This document shows, piece by piece, positions 36,660-45,275 of a stretch of 64,000 nt of DNA. A program made the position numbers and the translations under genes. The DNA lies in the NCBI RefSeq assembly GCF_000018885.1, contig NC_010168.1:2046001-2110000 (forward strand), read 5' to 3'. Every line of letters begins with the position of its first letter. The stretch's first letter is position 1. The notes under the pieces are model-generated. The model saw only the letters and a list, made by a program, of their open reading frames with translations. It was not told the DNA's origin and did not search any database. Origin of the DNA: Renibacterium salmoninarum ATCC 33209. Its GTDB lineage: Bacteria > Actinomycetota > Actinomycetes > Actinomycetales > Micrococcaceae.

Positions 36660-37279
36660 CGGGTTGGCTCCGCACCAAAGGAAAGCAATCGCTCGGTATA
36701 TTTAGCTAAGACATCGGTTTCCAAGTTAACGCCCTCGCCGATTTTCTTAGTGCCTAATCCAGTCTGAGCCAAGGTGGTCGGGATCAATCCGACTTCGAAC
36801 CAGGGGTCCGACTCTCCGACTGGGCTGACTGCGGTGACAGTTAGCGAAACGCCGTCAATGGCAACTGAGCCCTTTTCGGCCAAATACTTGGCCAACGGAG
36901 CCGGAATAGCAAAGCGAAGTCGCTGCCAATTGCCCAAGTCCTCGCGTTCGACCAAAGTGCCGACGCCGTCGACGTGGCCCTGCACAACGTGACCGTCGAA
37001 CCGATCGCCCGCAGCCAAACAACGTTCCAAATTCACCAGCTCACCGATTTGGCGTTTGCCAAGGGTAGTGCGTTGCAAAGTCTCGCCCATAACATCAATT
37101 CGGAGCCGTGCTCCGTCAATATGGGTCGCGGTGAGGCAAATCCCATCAACCGCGATCGAGCCGCCTAAGCCAAGACCTTCGGCTTGCGCACCAGCATCAA
37201 GTTCCAAAACGGCGCTGCCATCCGCGCGTTCGACCAGCTCATGGACCGTGCCACGGCCAGCAATAATTCCAGTGAACAT
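36656..37279 (-). CDS. ribE: Riboflavin synthase alpha chain
   Basis: A 207-residue two-barrel lumazine-binding protein. N-terminal MFTGIIAGRGTV; first repeat with DGICLTATHI and VMGETLQRTTLG; second with GHVVQGHVDGVGTLVE and IDGVSLTVTAV, then GLIPTTLAQTGLG. It dismutates two lumazines to riboflavin. One base separates it from ribD; 4-bp overlap with ribB. Confidence 0.94.
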   Translation of the reverse strand: MFTGIIAGRGTVHELVERADGSAVLELDAGAQAEGLGLGGSIAVDGICLTATHIDGARLRIDVMGETLQRTTLGKRQIGELVNLERCLAAGDRFDGHVVQGHVDGVGTLVEREDLGNWQRLRFAIPAPLAKYLAEKGSVAIDGVSLTVTAVSPVGESDPWFEVGLIPTTLAQTGLGTKKIGEGVNLETDVLAKYTERLLSFGAEPTR

Positions 37280-37280
37280 C

Positions 37281-38390
37281 TCAGATCTCCATCTTTGGCT
37301 CTGCCGAGCCGGTTTGAACCGTCAAATTTGGCTCGACGGCGACCTTCGCTTCAGTCGCAGTCTCTGCCTCAGTCTCGGTCGCGGGGCCAGGGATAAACGT
37401 CAGGGTAAGATCGCTGCCGTGCCGGATAGGCACTGCAGCTGGGTCCCAGCCGAAATGTCTGGCATCCGCCAGGGTTAACACGCCGATATCGCCGATCGCG
37501 GTGATGCCGGAGCCTAAAACGGTCGGTGCGATTGAGACGATGAGTTCATCAACCAAATCGGCGCGCAGGAAGGCTGCTGTCACCTGAGCGCCGCCTTCCA
37601 CAATGAGGTGGTCAACGCCCTGCGCGCGAAGCGTGCGCCCGGCTTTGAGTGCGTCGTGGTCTTTAACCTGAAGCCAGCGACCGTCACCGCGAATCGCGGC
37701 ATCTGCCGGAACCTCACGATTCCCCAGTGCTACGCGCAACGGTTGCCGAGCGAACAGTTGGCCATCCGGGTCTCTAGCGGTAAGCCGTGGGTTATCCGCC
37801 AATATCGTGCCAGTACCGACCAGCATCGCATGGGCCCTGGTTCGCCGGGCATGCTTTGCCGCTAAGGATTCGGGGCAAGAAATCCATTGGCTACTGCCAT
37901 CAACTGCCGCAATGCGACCATCGATCGTCTGCATAATGTGCACGCTGGTATACGGCCTGCTGTCACGAACTGCAGCAAACCAGCGCCGGTTTAACTCGTG
38001 CCCTTCAGCAGCTCGTACATCCGATATAACGGTGATTCCCGCGGCCCGCAGCCGGGCTGCTCCCCCGGCTGCGTTCTGATCAGGATCATCAGCGGCATAG
38101 ACCACCGTAGTAATTCCGGCATCAATAATCGCTTGGCTACAGGCAGGCGTTCTGCCCACATGTGAACAAGGTTCTAAGGTACATACGAGCGTGGCTCCCG
38201 CGCTTTGTGAGGGCTCCAATTGCGCCAAAGCTAAGGCTTCAGCATGTGGTGTTCCAGCACCGGCGTGATGTCCGGCAGCCAATAATTCACCGTCTGCGCC
38301 AAGAATCACCGCACCGACAAGTGGGTTGGCCCCGCGGATCCCTTTGATCGCCGTCGCCAGCGCAAGATCCATTGCCTCGTCATGATTCAT
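37281..38390 (-). CDS. ribD: Bifunctional riboflavin deaminase/reductase
   Basis: The N-terminal deaminase domain has His49-Ala-Glu51 (TPHAEALAL) and the zinc site CTLEPCSHVGRTPACSQAI. The C-terminal NADPH reductase domain (SRPYTSVHIMQTIDGRIAAVDGSSQWI, LVGTGTILADNPRLTARD, HLIVEGGAQVTAAFL) is complete. It ends with an unusual Ala/Glu/Thr-rich tail of about 30 residues after the last strand (LTFIPG). It overlaps ribM by 4 bp and carries out steps two and three of pyrimidine processing. Confidence 0.94.
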   Translation of the reverse strand: MNHDEAMDLALATAIKGIRGANPLVGAVILGADGELLAAGHHAGAGTPHAEALALAQLEPSQSAGATLVCTLEPCSHVGRTPACSQAIIDAGITTVVYAADDPDQNAAGGAARLRAAGITVISDVRAAEGHELNRRWFAAVRDSRPYTSVHIMQTIDGRIAAVDGSSQWISCPESLAAKHARRTRAHAMLVGTGTILADNPRLTARDPDGQLFARQPLRVALGNREVPADAAIRGDGRWLQVKDHDALKAGRTLRAQGVDHLIVEGGAQVTAAFLRADLVDELIVSIAPTVLGSGITAIGDIGVLTLADARHFGWDPAAVPIRHGSDLTLTFIPGPATETEAETATEAKVAVEPNLTVQTGSAEPKMEI

Positions 38391-39106
38391 TTCGAATCAG
38401 CGACCGAGATTGTGGGATCTGGAAAACCGGTCTCTACGGAAACCACTTGGCCAGATTGTCGCTTGATCCGCCACCAGACGAAGAAACCTACCAAGGTGAA
38501 AGCGCCGTAGAAGATGTACATGAAGCCACTCGCGTAATAGCCGGCGCTGAACAAGAGCGGTACGCCAACAATGTCAACGGCAACCCAGATAAGCCAGAAT
38601 TCAACCCAGCCACGGGCCATGCCATACGTTGCCAAGAGTGATCCCATGAAAATCCAGGCGTCAGCCCAAACAGGTTCGTAGGACTCCAGCGCCCGGAATA
38701 TTGGCGTAAGGACTGCAGTGCCGCCCACTAGGGCAACAATGAGGAAGATCCGAGCCTGCCAAGAGGCCCACTGTGGTTCGACCGCGTTTTGGTTTTGCGA
38801 ATTCTTCTTACGAGTTTGCTGCCAGCGGTACCAACCGTAGATCGAGACCACGATGAACATGATCTGCCGGCCGGCTTGACCCAATAAATTGACCGGATGC
38901 GGAGTACCAAAAACGGTGCCTAAAAAGACCGTGAAAAGTAGGACGTTACCGACGATGCCAACTGGCCAAGCCCAAACTTTACGGCGCATACCGCCCAGGG
39001 CGCTGAGCAGCCCAAAAAGATTTCCTAGCACTTCTCGCCAAAGCAAGAATCCACCGTTGGCGAATTCGATTTTGGCTTCAAAGAGCCATCGCAGAAAGTC
39101 AATCAT
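38387..39106 (-). CDS. ribM: PnuC-family riboflavin transporter RibM
   Basis: A 239-residue membrane protein of the PnuC family with about seven helices (GNLFGLLSALGGMRRKVWAWPVGIVGNVLLFTVFLG ... YGWYRWQQTRKK ... WVEFWLIWVAVDIVGVPLLFSAGYYASGFMYIFYGAF). PnuC normally carries nicotinamide riboside. In actinobacteria the branch that lies first in an FMN-riboswitch-controlled rib operon is RibM, a riboflavin uptake facilitator. The position here, directly behind the riboswitch, supports RibM. The ATG at 39106 has an AAGGGAG site; an earlier in-frame start at 39121 is less likely. Confidence 0.88.
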   Translation of the reverse strand: MIDFLRWLFEAKIEFANGGFLLWREVLGNLFGLLSALGGMRRKVWAWPVGIVGNVLLFTVFLGTVFGTPHPVNLLGQAGRQIMFIVVSIYGWYRWQQTRKKNSQNQNAVEPQWASWQARIFLIVALVGGTAVLTPIFRALESYEPVWADAWIFMGSLLATYGMARGWVEFWLIWVAVDIVGVPLLFSAGYYASGFMYIFYGAFTLVGFFVWWRIKRQSGQVVSVETGFPDPTISVADSK

Positions 39107-39183
39107 GTTCTCCCTTTCCATCTGCTGCGATGGCTCCGGGGAACGTCAATGGCGCGCGCTTTTGATAGCGCACAGCATCGTAC

Positions 39184-39320
39184 GTGCTTCTCTCATCCAG
39201 ACTTTAACTGTCGGTACCGGAATTTCACCGATTCAACCGGTTGCGTGGGCTGTTGCCAGCTTCTGCGCGCGGGTCGCGGACTATAACCGCCGGTTCGGAC
39301 TTACACCGACCCCGGAGCAC
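39184..39320 (-). promoter_or_regulatory. FMN riboswitch (RFN element)
   Basis: On the minus strand the conserved RFN core is clear. The P1 arms GTGCT (39320) and AGCAC (39184) pair; between them are GGTCGGTGTAAGTCCGAACC, GGCGGTTATAGTCCGCGACC, then GGTGAAATTCCGGTACCGAC, AGTTAAAGTCTGGATGAGAG. It precedes ribM by about 80 bp and should switch off ribM-ribD-ribE-ribB-ribA-ribH when FMN is high. Confidence 0.95.
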
Positions 39321-39407
39321 GTTGATCTAATGATTATCACATAACAACTTCAGTGCGCTGCGATTCGTTCCCGCAGATAAGTCGTTATATTGCATAGCGG
39401 CCCTGAA

Positions 39408-40598
39408 TCAGGCCTCGCCGCCAAAGTACAGGCTAGCGTTTCCGTCGCGAGACATGACTTTCTGCACCAATCCGCCGATTCCCGAGCTCAAACACTGCGG
39501 ATCGTGGCTGACACCGAATCGACCGACTCGAGGAACTTCGATGAGGCTTTCCAACTGATAAAGCTCAGTCATCCACTCCCGTGATCGGCAGCTTCCGGGG
39601 TCGCTGAACACAGTGGCCGACGTCGGCACGTCGATTTTGGTGCCTGGCTCAAGTAGCGGCGGCTCCGCCCGGTTGTCGTAGTAATCCAAAAGCGATGAGC
39701 CAACGGTGCCGGTGAGCCAGTAAAGACTAAGCATGGTCAAGAGTGCGTAGTAGTCGCGACGATCACTCAGATCGGCCTCAGGACCGGCCCAAACTCGCCA
39801 TTGCTGCACAATCCAGGCAGCAATCCCGATAGGTGATTCCGTCAACGCGAAGGAGAGCATATTTGATTTAGCCATTGGCCCGGTGTCCACCGAAACCTCA
39901 GCATTTTCCCAAGCGTCACTTTGCGCTAGCGAAAGCATTTCCGCCGTTGATAACGCTTGGCTTGCGCAGGGCGGCCTGCTCACATCCAAGCTATTCAGAT
40001 AGATACCGATCAACCGTTTTGGTTGTTGCTGCGCCATCATGGTCACGATGCCGGCACCAAACCCAGTTCCAACGGCCGCAATCCGCGAATAGCCAAGCTC
40101 ATCCATTAGCCGGTGCCAAAGCTTGGCGGTATGGGCGTAACTCCACGTCGAACCTCTTGGCCGTTCCGAAAAGCCAAATCCCGGGATCGATGGAATCACT
40201 ACGTCAAAAGCGGGTCCGGTCAAACCGTGCCGACGTTGATCGGTCAACATCGAAATTGCTGGCACATATTCTAAGAAAGTACCGGGACAGCTGTGCGCCA
40301 ATAACAGTGGGACGCCGTTTCCTCCCACCGCTCGGACGTGCACAAAATGCACCCGAACACCGTCAATATTGAGGGTGAATTGCGGGATTTGGTTGAGATT
40401 TTGCTGCTGTTTTTTCCAGTTGAATTCGTGAGACCAATACTGGCAAAGCTGTTCAAAATGAGCTTGATCTCGTGGACATTTCCAATTGGAAACGCCGTCG
40501 GCCAGGTCATTGGCTGTCTGGCCGACTCGGGACAGCAACTCGGTGAGCTCATGGTCAGAGAACTCGATGGAAAATGGCTCGACTCGACCCATAATCAT
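39408..40598 (-). CDS. Epoxide hydrolase-like alpha/beta-hydrolase lacking the nucleophile
   Basis: A 396-residue protein with the EHN N-terminal domain (PFSIEFSDHELTELLSRV ... WKKQQQNLNQIPQFTLNIDGVRVHFVHVRA) and an alpha/beta-hydrolase core like juvenile-hormone-type epoxide hydrolases. The nucleophile elbow reads G177-T-G179-F-G181 where the family has G-G-D-W-G, so the Asp is a Gly. The oxyanion motif HGWPG is AHSCPG. The C-terminal GGHF region is also altered (FGVSHDPQCL). No frameshift or stop is present. Either a catalytically dead or repurposed protein, or an early pseudogene. Confidence 0.8.
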   Translation of the reverse strand: MIMGRVEPFSIEFSDHELTELLSRVGQTANDLADGVSNWKCPRDQAHFEQLCQYWSHEFNWKKQQQNLNQIPQFTLNIDGVRVHFVHVRAVGGNGVPLLLAHSCPGTFLEYVPAISMLTDQRRHGLTGPAFDVVIPSIPGFGFSERPRGSTWSYAHTAKLWHRLMDELGYSRIAAVGTGFGAGIVTMMAQQQPKRLIGIYLNSLDVSRPPCASQALSTAEMLSLAQSDAWENAEVSVDTGPMAKSNMLSFALTESPIGIAAWIVQQWRVWAGPEADLSDRRDYYALLTMLSLYWLTGTVGSSLLDYYDNRAEPPLLEPGTKIDVPTSATVFSDPGSCRSREWMTELYQLESLIEVPRVGRFGVSHDPQCLSSGIGGLVQKVMSRDGNASLYFGGEA

Positions 40599-40671
40599 CC
40601 CCTCTGATTGTTTGCCCCATTGCTATGCCAAGCTCATTGCCCTGCCAAGCCCATTGCTCTGTCAGCCAAAG

Positions 40672-41346
40672 TCAGTCACGTTCGAATGGTTTCGGCTGAA
40701 CGGAGCCGAGCCGGCGCAAAGCCTCAATTGCCGCCGCCGGATCTGGTGTGTTGTAGACAGCTGAGCCAGCAACAAAAACATTGGCGCCAGCTTCGGCGGC
40801 ACGCTCAATGGTGTCAATCGAAATGCCGCCGTCTAACTGCAACGAAATAGCCGCGCCTGAGCCGTCAATAGCTGCCCGAGCACGCCTGATTTTGGGAAGA
40901 ACTACGTCCAGAAATGCCTGACCGCCAAAGCCTGGTTCTACCGTCATGAGCAGCAACATATCTAGCTCCGCGAGCATGTCCAAATATGGCTCAACCGGTG
41001 TGGCTGGCCGTAGCGCCATACCGGCCCGAGCACCGCGCTGGCGCAGTTCCCGAGCAAGTCTGATCGGAGCTGCTGAGGCCTCAACGTGAAAAGTCACCGA
41101 TGCTGCGCCAATATCAGCGTATTCGGGCGCCCAACGATCAACATCCGAAATCATCAAGTGCACATCGAGTGGGATCGGGCTGACCTGTTGAATTCGGTTG
41201 ACAATCGGTAAGCCGAGGGTCAGATTCGGCACGAAATGGTTGTCCATCACGTCAACGTGCACGGCTTCTGCGTTGCTAATTCGGGCTAATTCCGATTCGA
41301 GATTGACGAAATCCGCGGACAAGATGCTCGGATGAATGGCAGCCAT
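40672..41346 (-). CDS. rpe: Ribulose-phosphate 3-epimerase
   Basis: A 224-residue TIM-barrel enzyme of the pentose phosphate pathway. [16 protein letters not shown], metal ligands in [49 protein letters not shown] and [29 protein letters not shown] are intact. Downstream of rsmB with an 11-bp gap, probably cotranscribed. Confidence 0.94.
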   Translation of the reverse strand: MAAIHPSILSADFVNLESELARISNAEAVHVDVMDNHFVPNLTLGLPIVNRIQQVSPIPLDVHLMISDVDRWAPEYADIGAASVTFHVEASAAPIRLARELRQRGARAGMALRPATPVEPYLDMLAELDMLLLMTVEPGFGGQAFLDVVLPKIRRARAAIDGSGAAISLQLDGGISIDTIERAAEAGANVFVAGSAVYNTPDPAAAIEALRRLGSVQPKPFERD

Positions 41347-41357
41347 CGAGAGTTCCT

Positions 41358-42866
41358 TTAGTTTTTCTTGCTGATCAAGGCCAAGAACATTGCGTCCGTG
41401 GCGTGCAGATGTGGCCAGAGCTGGCTGGTCTTGCCAAGTCCTGGTTCGGGGTGTGCCGAATCAAGTGGTTTCAGCGCGACGCCGTCGATCACTTCACCGG
41501 CGTCAAGCAGCGCTAAATCATCGCGCTTTCGCAAGACATCAGTGATCACTGCGATGGTCTCCGCTGGATGCGGCGAACAGGTTGCATAAGCCAACACACC
41601 GCCAGGTTTGAGCGCTTCGAGGCCAGCGGTAAGCAATTCTCGTTGCAGCTGGCTGAGTTCAGCGACTTCGGCAGGGGTACGCCGCCAGCGGGACTCTGGA
41701 CGACGCCGCAATGCACCAAGACCGCTGCAAGGCGCATCAATGAGGATCCGGTCAAAAGTCTCAGGTTGCGAGGTACCGATCTGCCGGCCGTCCCCGACCT
41801 GCACCTTCCAAGCCGTATTCGGTACCGCAGCCAAGGCCTTTCGGACCAGTTCCGCACGGTGTTCTGCAGGTTCATTGGCTAATAGCGTGGCACCTCGTTG
41901 GGCCGCTAGAGCAGCCAATAAAGCGGCTTTGCCTCCGGGACCAGCACAAAGATCCAACCATTTTTCCGCAGCCGAATCTTTCGTGTGTACCGGCGCCGAG
42001 GCAAGGGCTCGCGCCACTAATTGCGAGCCAACGTCTTGAACTCGAACGATGCCTTCGCAAATCGATTGCAAGCGCCCTGGATCGCTGCCAGAAGACAAAG
42101 CAGAATCGACTGCCAACGGACCGGGCGTGAAGTCGGCGTCGAAAGCTTCAGCGGGCGAGCCAAGCCCGGGAAGCGCCACGAGATTCACTACCGGTGCTGC
42201 GTTATCTGCCTCAAGCAGCGCATCAATTTCAGTCACCGGCCGGCCATGGGCGACTAATGATTGCCGAAGCGCCCGCACGATCCATTCCGGATGCGCTTGC
42301 CGGATTGCCGCTACCTTCACCTGGTCAGTAACGCCAGCGGTGAGTTCATCAAGCCATTCCGCGAGATCTTTCGCAGCGATCTTGCGCAGCACCGCATTGA
42401 TAAACGACGCCGGACCCGCACCGATCACGGCCCTGGCCAATCCCACGGTCTGGTTGACGGCAGCATGCGGAGGAATCCGCATTGCGAGCAGCTGATGGCT
42501 GCCGAGCCGCAGGGCATCAAGAATTGCTTCGTCAACTTCAGCTAGCGGCCGGTCTACGCAGCTCGCAATGATTGCGTCGTAAGTACCTTTTCCACGCAAG
42601 GCGCCGTAGCACAGCTCAGTAGCTAAACCGGCGTCGCGTTTGTCTAACCGGTTCTGCCGAATCCGAGCCGGTAACACCAAGTTCGCGTACGCATTGTCTT
42701 TTGAAACAGCGCGCAATACTTCGAATGCCACCAACCGCGCTGCGTCCGCTTCGCGTACTCGTTGCGCAGGGGTCGACTCGGAAAAGGCCCGGGCGGTATT
42801 GCCGCCGCGGTTGCGCTCACGTCCTCGATCATTACGCCGTCTGTCGTTTTCTTGTTGGCTATTCAC
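41358..42866 (-). CDS. rsmB: 16S rRNA (cytosine-967-C5)-methyltransferase
   Basis: N-terminal NusB-like RNA-binding domain ([29 protein letters not shown] ... [34 protein letters not shown]) and C-terminal Rossmann methyltransferase with SAM motif [37 protein letters not shown] and the catalytic Cys in [13 protein letters not shown]. The GTG at 42866 (MNSQQEND) overlaps the fmt stop by 8 bp; the frame runs on upstream to 42917. Its short N-terminal Arg/Asn-rich stretch is low complexity. Confidence 0.92.
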   Translation of the reverse strand: MNSQQENDRRRNDRGRERNRGGNTARAFSESTPAQRVREADAARLVAFEVLRAVSKDNAYANLVLPARIRQNRLDKRDAGLATELCYGALRGKGTYDAIIASCVDRPLAEVDEAILDALRLGSHQLLAMRIPPHAAVNQTVGLARAVIGAGPASFINAVLRKIAAKDLAEWLDELTAGVTDQVKVAAIRQAHPEWIVRALRQSLVAHGRPVTEIDALLEADNAAPVVNLVALPGLGSPAEAFDADFTPGPLAVDSALSSGSDPGRLQSICEGIVRVQDVGSQLVARALASAPVHTKDSAAEKWLDLCAGPGGKAALLAALAAQRGATLLANEPAEHRAELVRKALAAVPNTAWKVQVGDGRQIGTSQPETFDRILIDAPCSGLGALRRRPESRWRRTPAEVAELSQLQRELLTAGLEALKPGGVLAYATCSPHPAETIAVITDVLRKRDDLALLDAGEVIDGVALKPLDSAHPEPGLGKTSQLWPHLHATDAMFLALISKKN

Positions 42867-43782
42867 CAAAAACCATCCCGTCAACCATTCCGACGCCGCG
42901 CAACCAGTCTGCCGCATCCATCATCTTTTTTCCGGCTGGCTGTACGGCCAACAATTCAATTGCGTGTGATCCAGTGCCAACCAGCAGCGATTTTCCAGCT
43001 TGAGCAAGCTGTCCGGGTGCCAGCTCGCGCCGATCCGGACGCAAGGTAGCCGCAGCAACCTTAAACCGTTGTCCAGCCAGTACTGTCCAAGCTCCGGGTT
43101 CTTCGGTAACTCCCCGAATACGCCTAGATACCGCCAATGCGGGCACTGAAAAATCGATTCGACCGTCCTCAATAGTCAATTTTGGCGCCAAGCTAACCGG
43201 GCCAGTTTGTTCGATCGCGGTTGCCGTTCCGGCCGCGACTGCGCTGAGGGTTTGTGTGAGCAGTACCGACCCAGAATGCGAGAGCCTAGTCAAAAGGGCG
43301 GAGCCGGTGTCATCACGACGGATGAACTCGGTGACCGTGCCAAATACTGGTCCAGTGTCCAAGCCGGCTTCAAGCTGGAAGGTAACGGCACCAGTGACGT
43401 CGTCTCCGTTGATGACCGCATGTTGAACCGGTGCCGCTCCACGCCAGGCCGGCAAGAGCGAAAAGTGCAGATTGATCCAGCCGTAATCGGGAATGGTCAA
43501 AGCAGCCGGTGGCACCAAAGCGCCATACGCCACGATCGCGGCCACCTCTGGACGCAACAGCGCGATCTGCTCTTGTACTTCAGTATCCAGACGGTTCGCC
43601 CGGATAATTGGTAATCCGAGTTCCTCGGCACGAGCAGCGACAGGCGACGGTGCCAGCACTCGCTTACGGCCAATCGGTGCGTCCGGCCGGGTCAAAACAC
43701 CAACGACGTCGAACCCGGCGGCTAGCAGTGCTTCCAGCGATGGCAGGGCAACCGCTGGCGTGCCGGCAAAAAGCACTCTCAC
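42859..43782 (-). CDS. fmt: Methionyl-tRNA formyltransferase
   Basis: A 307-residue enzyme formylating initiator Met-tRNA. MRVLFAGTPAVALPSLEALL, the formyl-THF site AYGALVPPAALTIPDYGWINLHFSLLPAWRGAAPVQHAVINGDDVTG, and a C-terminal tRNA-binding beta-barrel (VSLAPKLTIEDGRIDFS ... RRIRGVTEEPGAWTVL). Overlaps def by 4 bp, the normal partner in formyl-Met processing, and rsmB downstream. Confidence 0.95.
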   Translation of the reverse strand: MRVLFAGTPAVALPSLEALLAAGFDVVGVLTRPDAPIGRKRVLAPSPVAARAEELGLPIIRANRLDTEVQEQIALLRPEVAAIVAYGALVPPAALTIPDYGWINLHFSLLPAWRGAAPVQHAVINGDDVTGAVTFQLEAGLDTGPVFGTVTEFIRRDDTGSALLTRLSHSGSVLLTQTLSAVAAGTATAIEQTGPVSLAPKLTIEDGRIDFSVPALAVSRRIRGVTEEPGAWTVLAGQRFKVAAATLRPDRRELAPGQLAQAGKSLLVGTGSHAIELLAVQPAGKKMMDAADWLRGVGMVDGMVFGE

Positions 43783-44348
43783 GCTCTGGTACCTGAATTC
43801 ACGCTAAAACTGGACCCAATCGTCTGCGCTCGATGCGCAGTCGTCTTGGCGCTCATCTGGTCAAATTGTGCGTCGCGGATAGTGCGCATGGCGGCTCGGC
43901 GATCGTCGCCGGTCAGCCGGTCAATGAAGAGTTTTCCGTTGAGATGGTCTGTCTCATGTTGCATGCAACGAGCTAGCATCCCGTCGGCTTCGATCAGCAC
44001 CGGATTGCCATTCATATCCATGCCGCGGACCCGACTGGTTTGCTTACGCTCAACGGCGTAGCCAAGCCCTGGTACGGAAAGGCAGCCTTCGGCTCCAGAT
44101 GGCTGGTTGGCTTCACCATTTTCAAGCACTGGATTGATCACGTGTCCGGAGAGTTCGCCAATCCGGTAAGTGAAGATCTGCTTACTGACCCCAACCTGCG
44201 GTGCCGCGAGCCCGACGCCGTCAACGTCGTCCATGGTCTCAAACATATCTGCGATCAACTTGGCCAGCTCTGGGCCAAATTCGGTGACCGGTTCGGCGAC
44301 CGTGCGTAGTACAGGATCACCCATGATCCGAATTTCCAGGATGGCCAT
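43779..44348 (-). CDS. def: Peptide deformylase
   Basis: A 189-residue metalloenzyme removing N-terminal formyl groups. All three motifs are present: GVGLAAPQVGV, EGCLSVPG (metal Cys) and QHETDHLNG (HExxH). First gene of def-fmt-rsmB-rpe on the minus strand. Confidence 0.95.
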   Translation of the reverse strand: MAILEIRIMGDPVLRTVAEPVTEFGPELAKLIADMFETMDDVDGVGLAAPQVGVSKQIFTYRIGELSGHVINPVLENGEANQPSGAEGCLSVPGLGYAVERKQTSRVRGMDMNGNPVLIEADGMLARCMQHETDHLNGKLFIDRLTGDDRRAAMRTIRDAQFDQMSAKTTAHRAQTIGSSFSVNSGTRA

Positions 44349-44432
44349 AGCCCGTCCAACTCCATCTATCCGTGAAGAACAGTCAATTGATTCTAGTCGG
44401 GTGCAGTTGCAGTTTGGGCATTGGCCACAACA

Positions 44433-45275
44433 TCAACGCTGAGGCGGTGGAACAGGCAACAGCGGGGCGGCAGCCTTTGCCGTTTCAAGATTGCGCTCCC
44501 ACAATCTGCGCAGTGCACAGAACTTGTACCAATGTTGGGGCAGAATTTCCGGATTCGCTCGCATTGGCAAAACTTCCGTTTCACCAATAGCCACGGCAAG
44601 CAACAGCGGATCTTGGCCATATTGCCACTGTTCCCACTGCCCCGAAGTGGCATCCAATAAGCTTTCTTCAGCTTTCATACCGGCGACGAGCTGCATCACC
44701 ACTTTGGGATCCATTGCCTTGATCTGGCCATTGCGGTCGGTACCTTTGGTTTTGAAGTCGATCAGGCAAAGCCGCCCCGCGATCTTGGCGACTAAGTCCA
44801 TCGTGCCGGCGTAGCCAACGCTTTGGTTCCAAATAGTCACCTCAGGGACCAACGGTTCAACGCCGTAATCCTGCCACCAAGTATCGAACCGATCTGCATA
44901 AGCGCTCTCGCCATTCTCGGCAAGCTGGGTTCTGGCTCGTTCCAGCTCATGATCGCGTTCAAGCGCTTGTAACGAGACCTGCTCAGCATAAAAATGCACT
45001 CGATCGCCACGCTCAGCGGCCGCATTTCGGTAGTCCTCAGCAGCTGAGGCGGCTCCACGCACCAAAAGCCGCATTTTTTCCGCACGGCCAACCGCCTCTG
45101 GCAGACCAACATGATCAGCTAATGCCTTAGCTGCCATATAGCCAATCCAGCCATTAAGATCCATGGCTTGCAACCCAATAACCGTGGTGATCGATGGCGC
45201 TGCTGGCTGCTCGCTCAGCGAACGAGCATACATTCGACCAAAAGCTGTGGCATGGGCTAGGGCTGGCTGAGTCAT
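44433..45275 (-). CDS. PD-(D/E)XK nuclease-superfamily-like protein
   Basis: A 280-residue protein with no family I can name firmly. The segment VPEVTIWNQSVGYAGTMDLVAKIAGRLCLIDFKTKG has the spacing of a PD-(D/E)XK core: an E/T strand, D in GTMDLV, then D-F-K. RecB-type nucleases and Cas4-like proteins share the same G-x-x-D ... (D/E)-x-K pattern. The remainder is mostly helical. It overlaps the following-strand membrane protein gene by 4 bp and is probably cotranscribed with it. Function is inferred from motif only. Confidence 0.55.
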   Translation of the reverse strand: MTQPALAHATAFGRMYARSLSEQPAAPSITTVIGLQAMDLNGWIGYMAAKALADHVGLPEAVGRAEKMRLLVRGAASAAEDYRNAAAERGDRVHFYAEQVSLQALERDHELERARTQLAENGESAYADRFDTWWQDYGVEPLVPEVTIWNQSVGYAGTMDLVAKIAGRLCLIDFKTKGTDRNGQIKAMDPKVVMQLVAGMKAEESLLDATSGQWEQWQYGQDPLLLAVAIGETEVLPMRANPEILPQHWYKFCALRRLWERNLETAKAAAPLLPVPPPQR

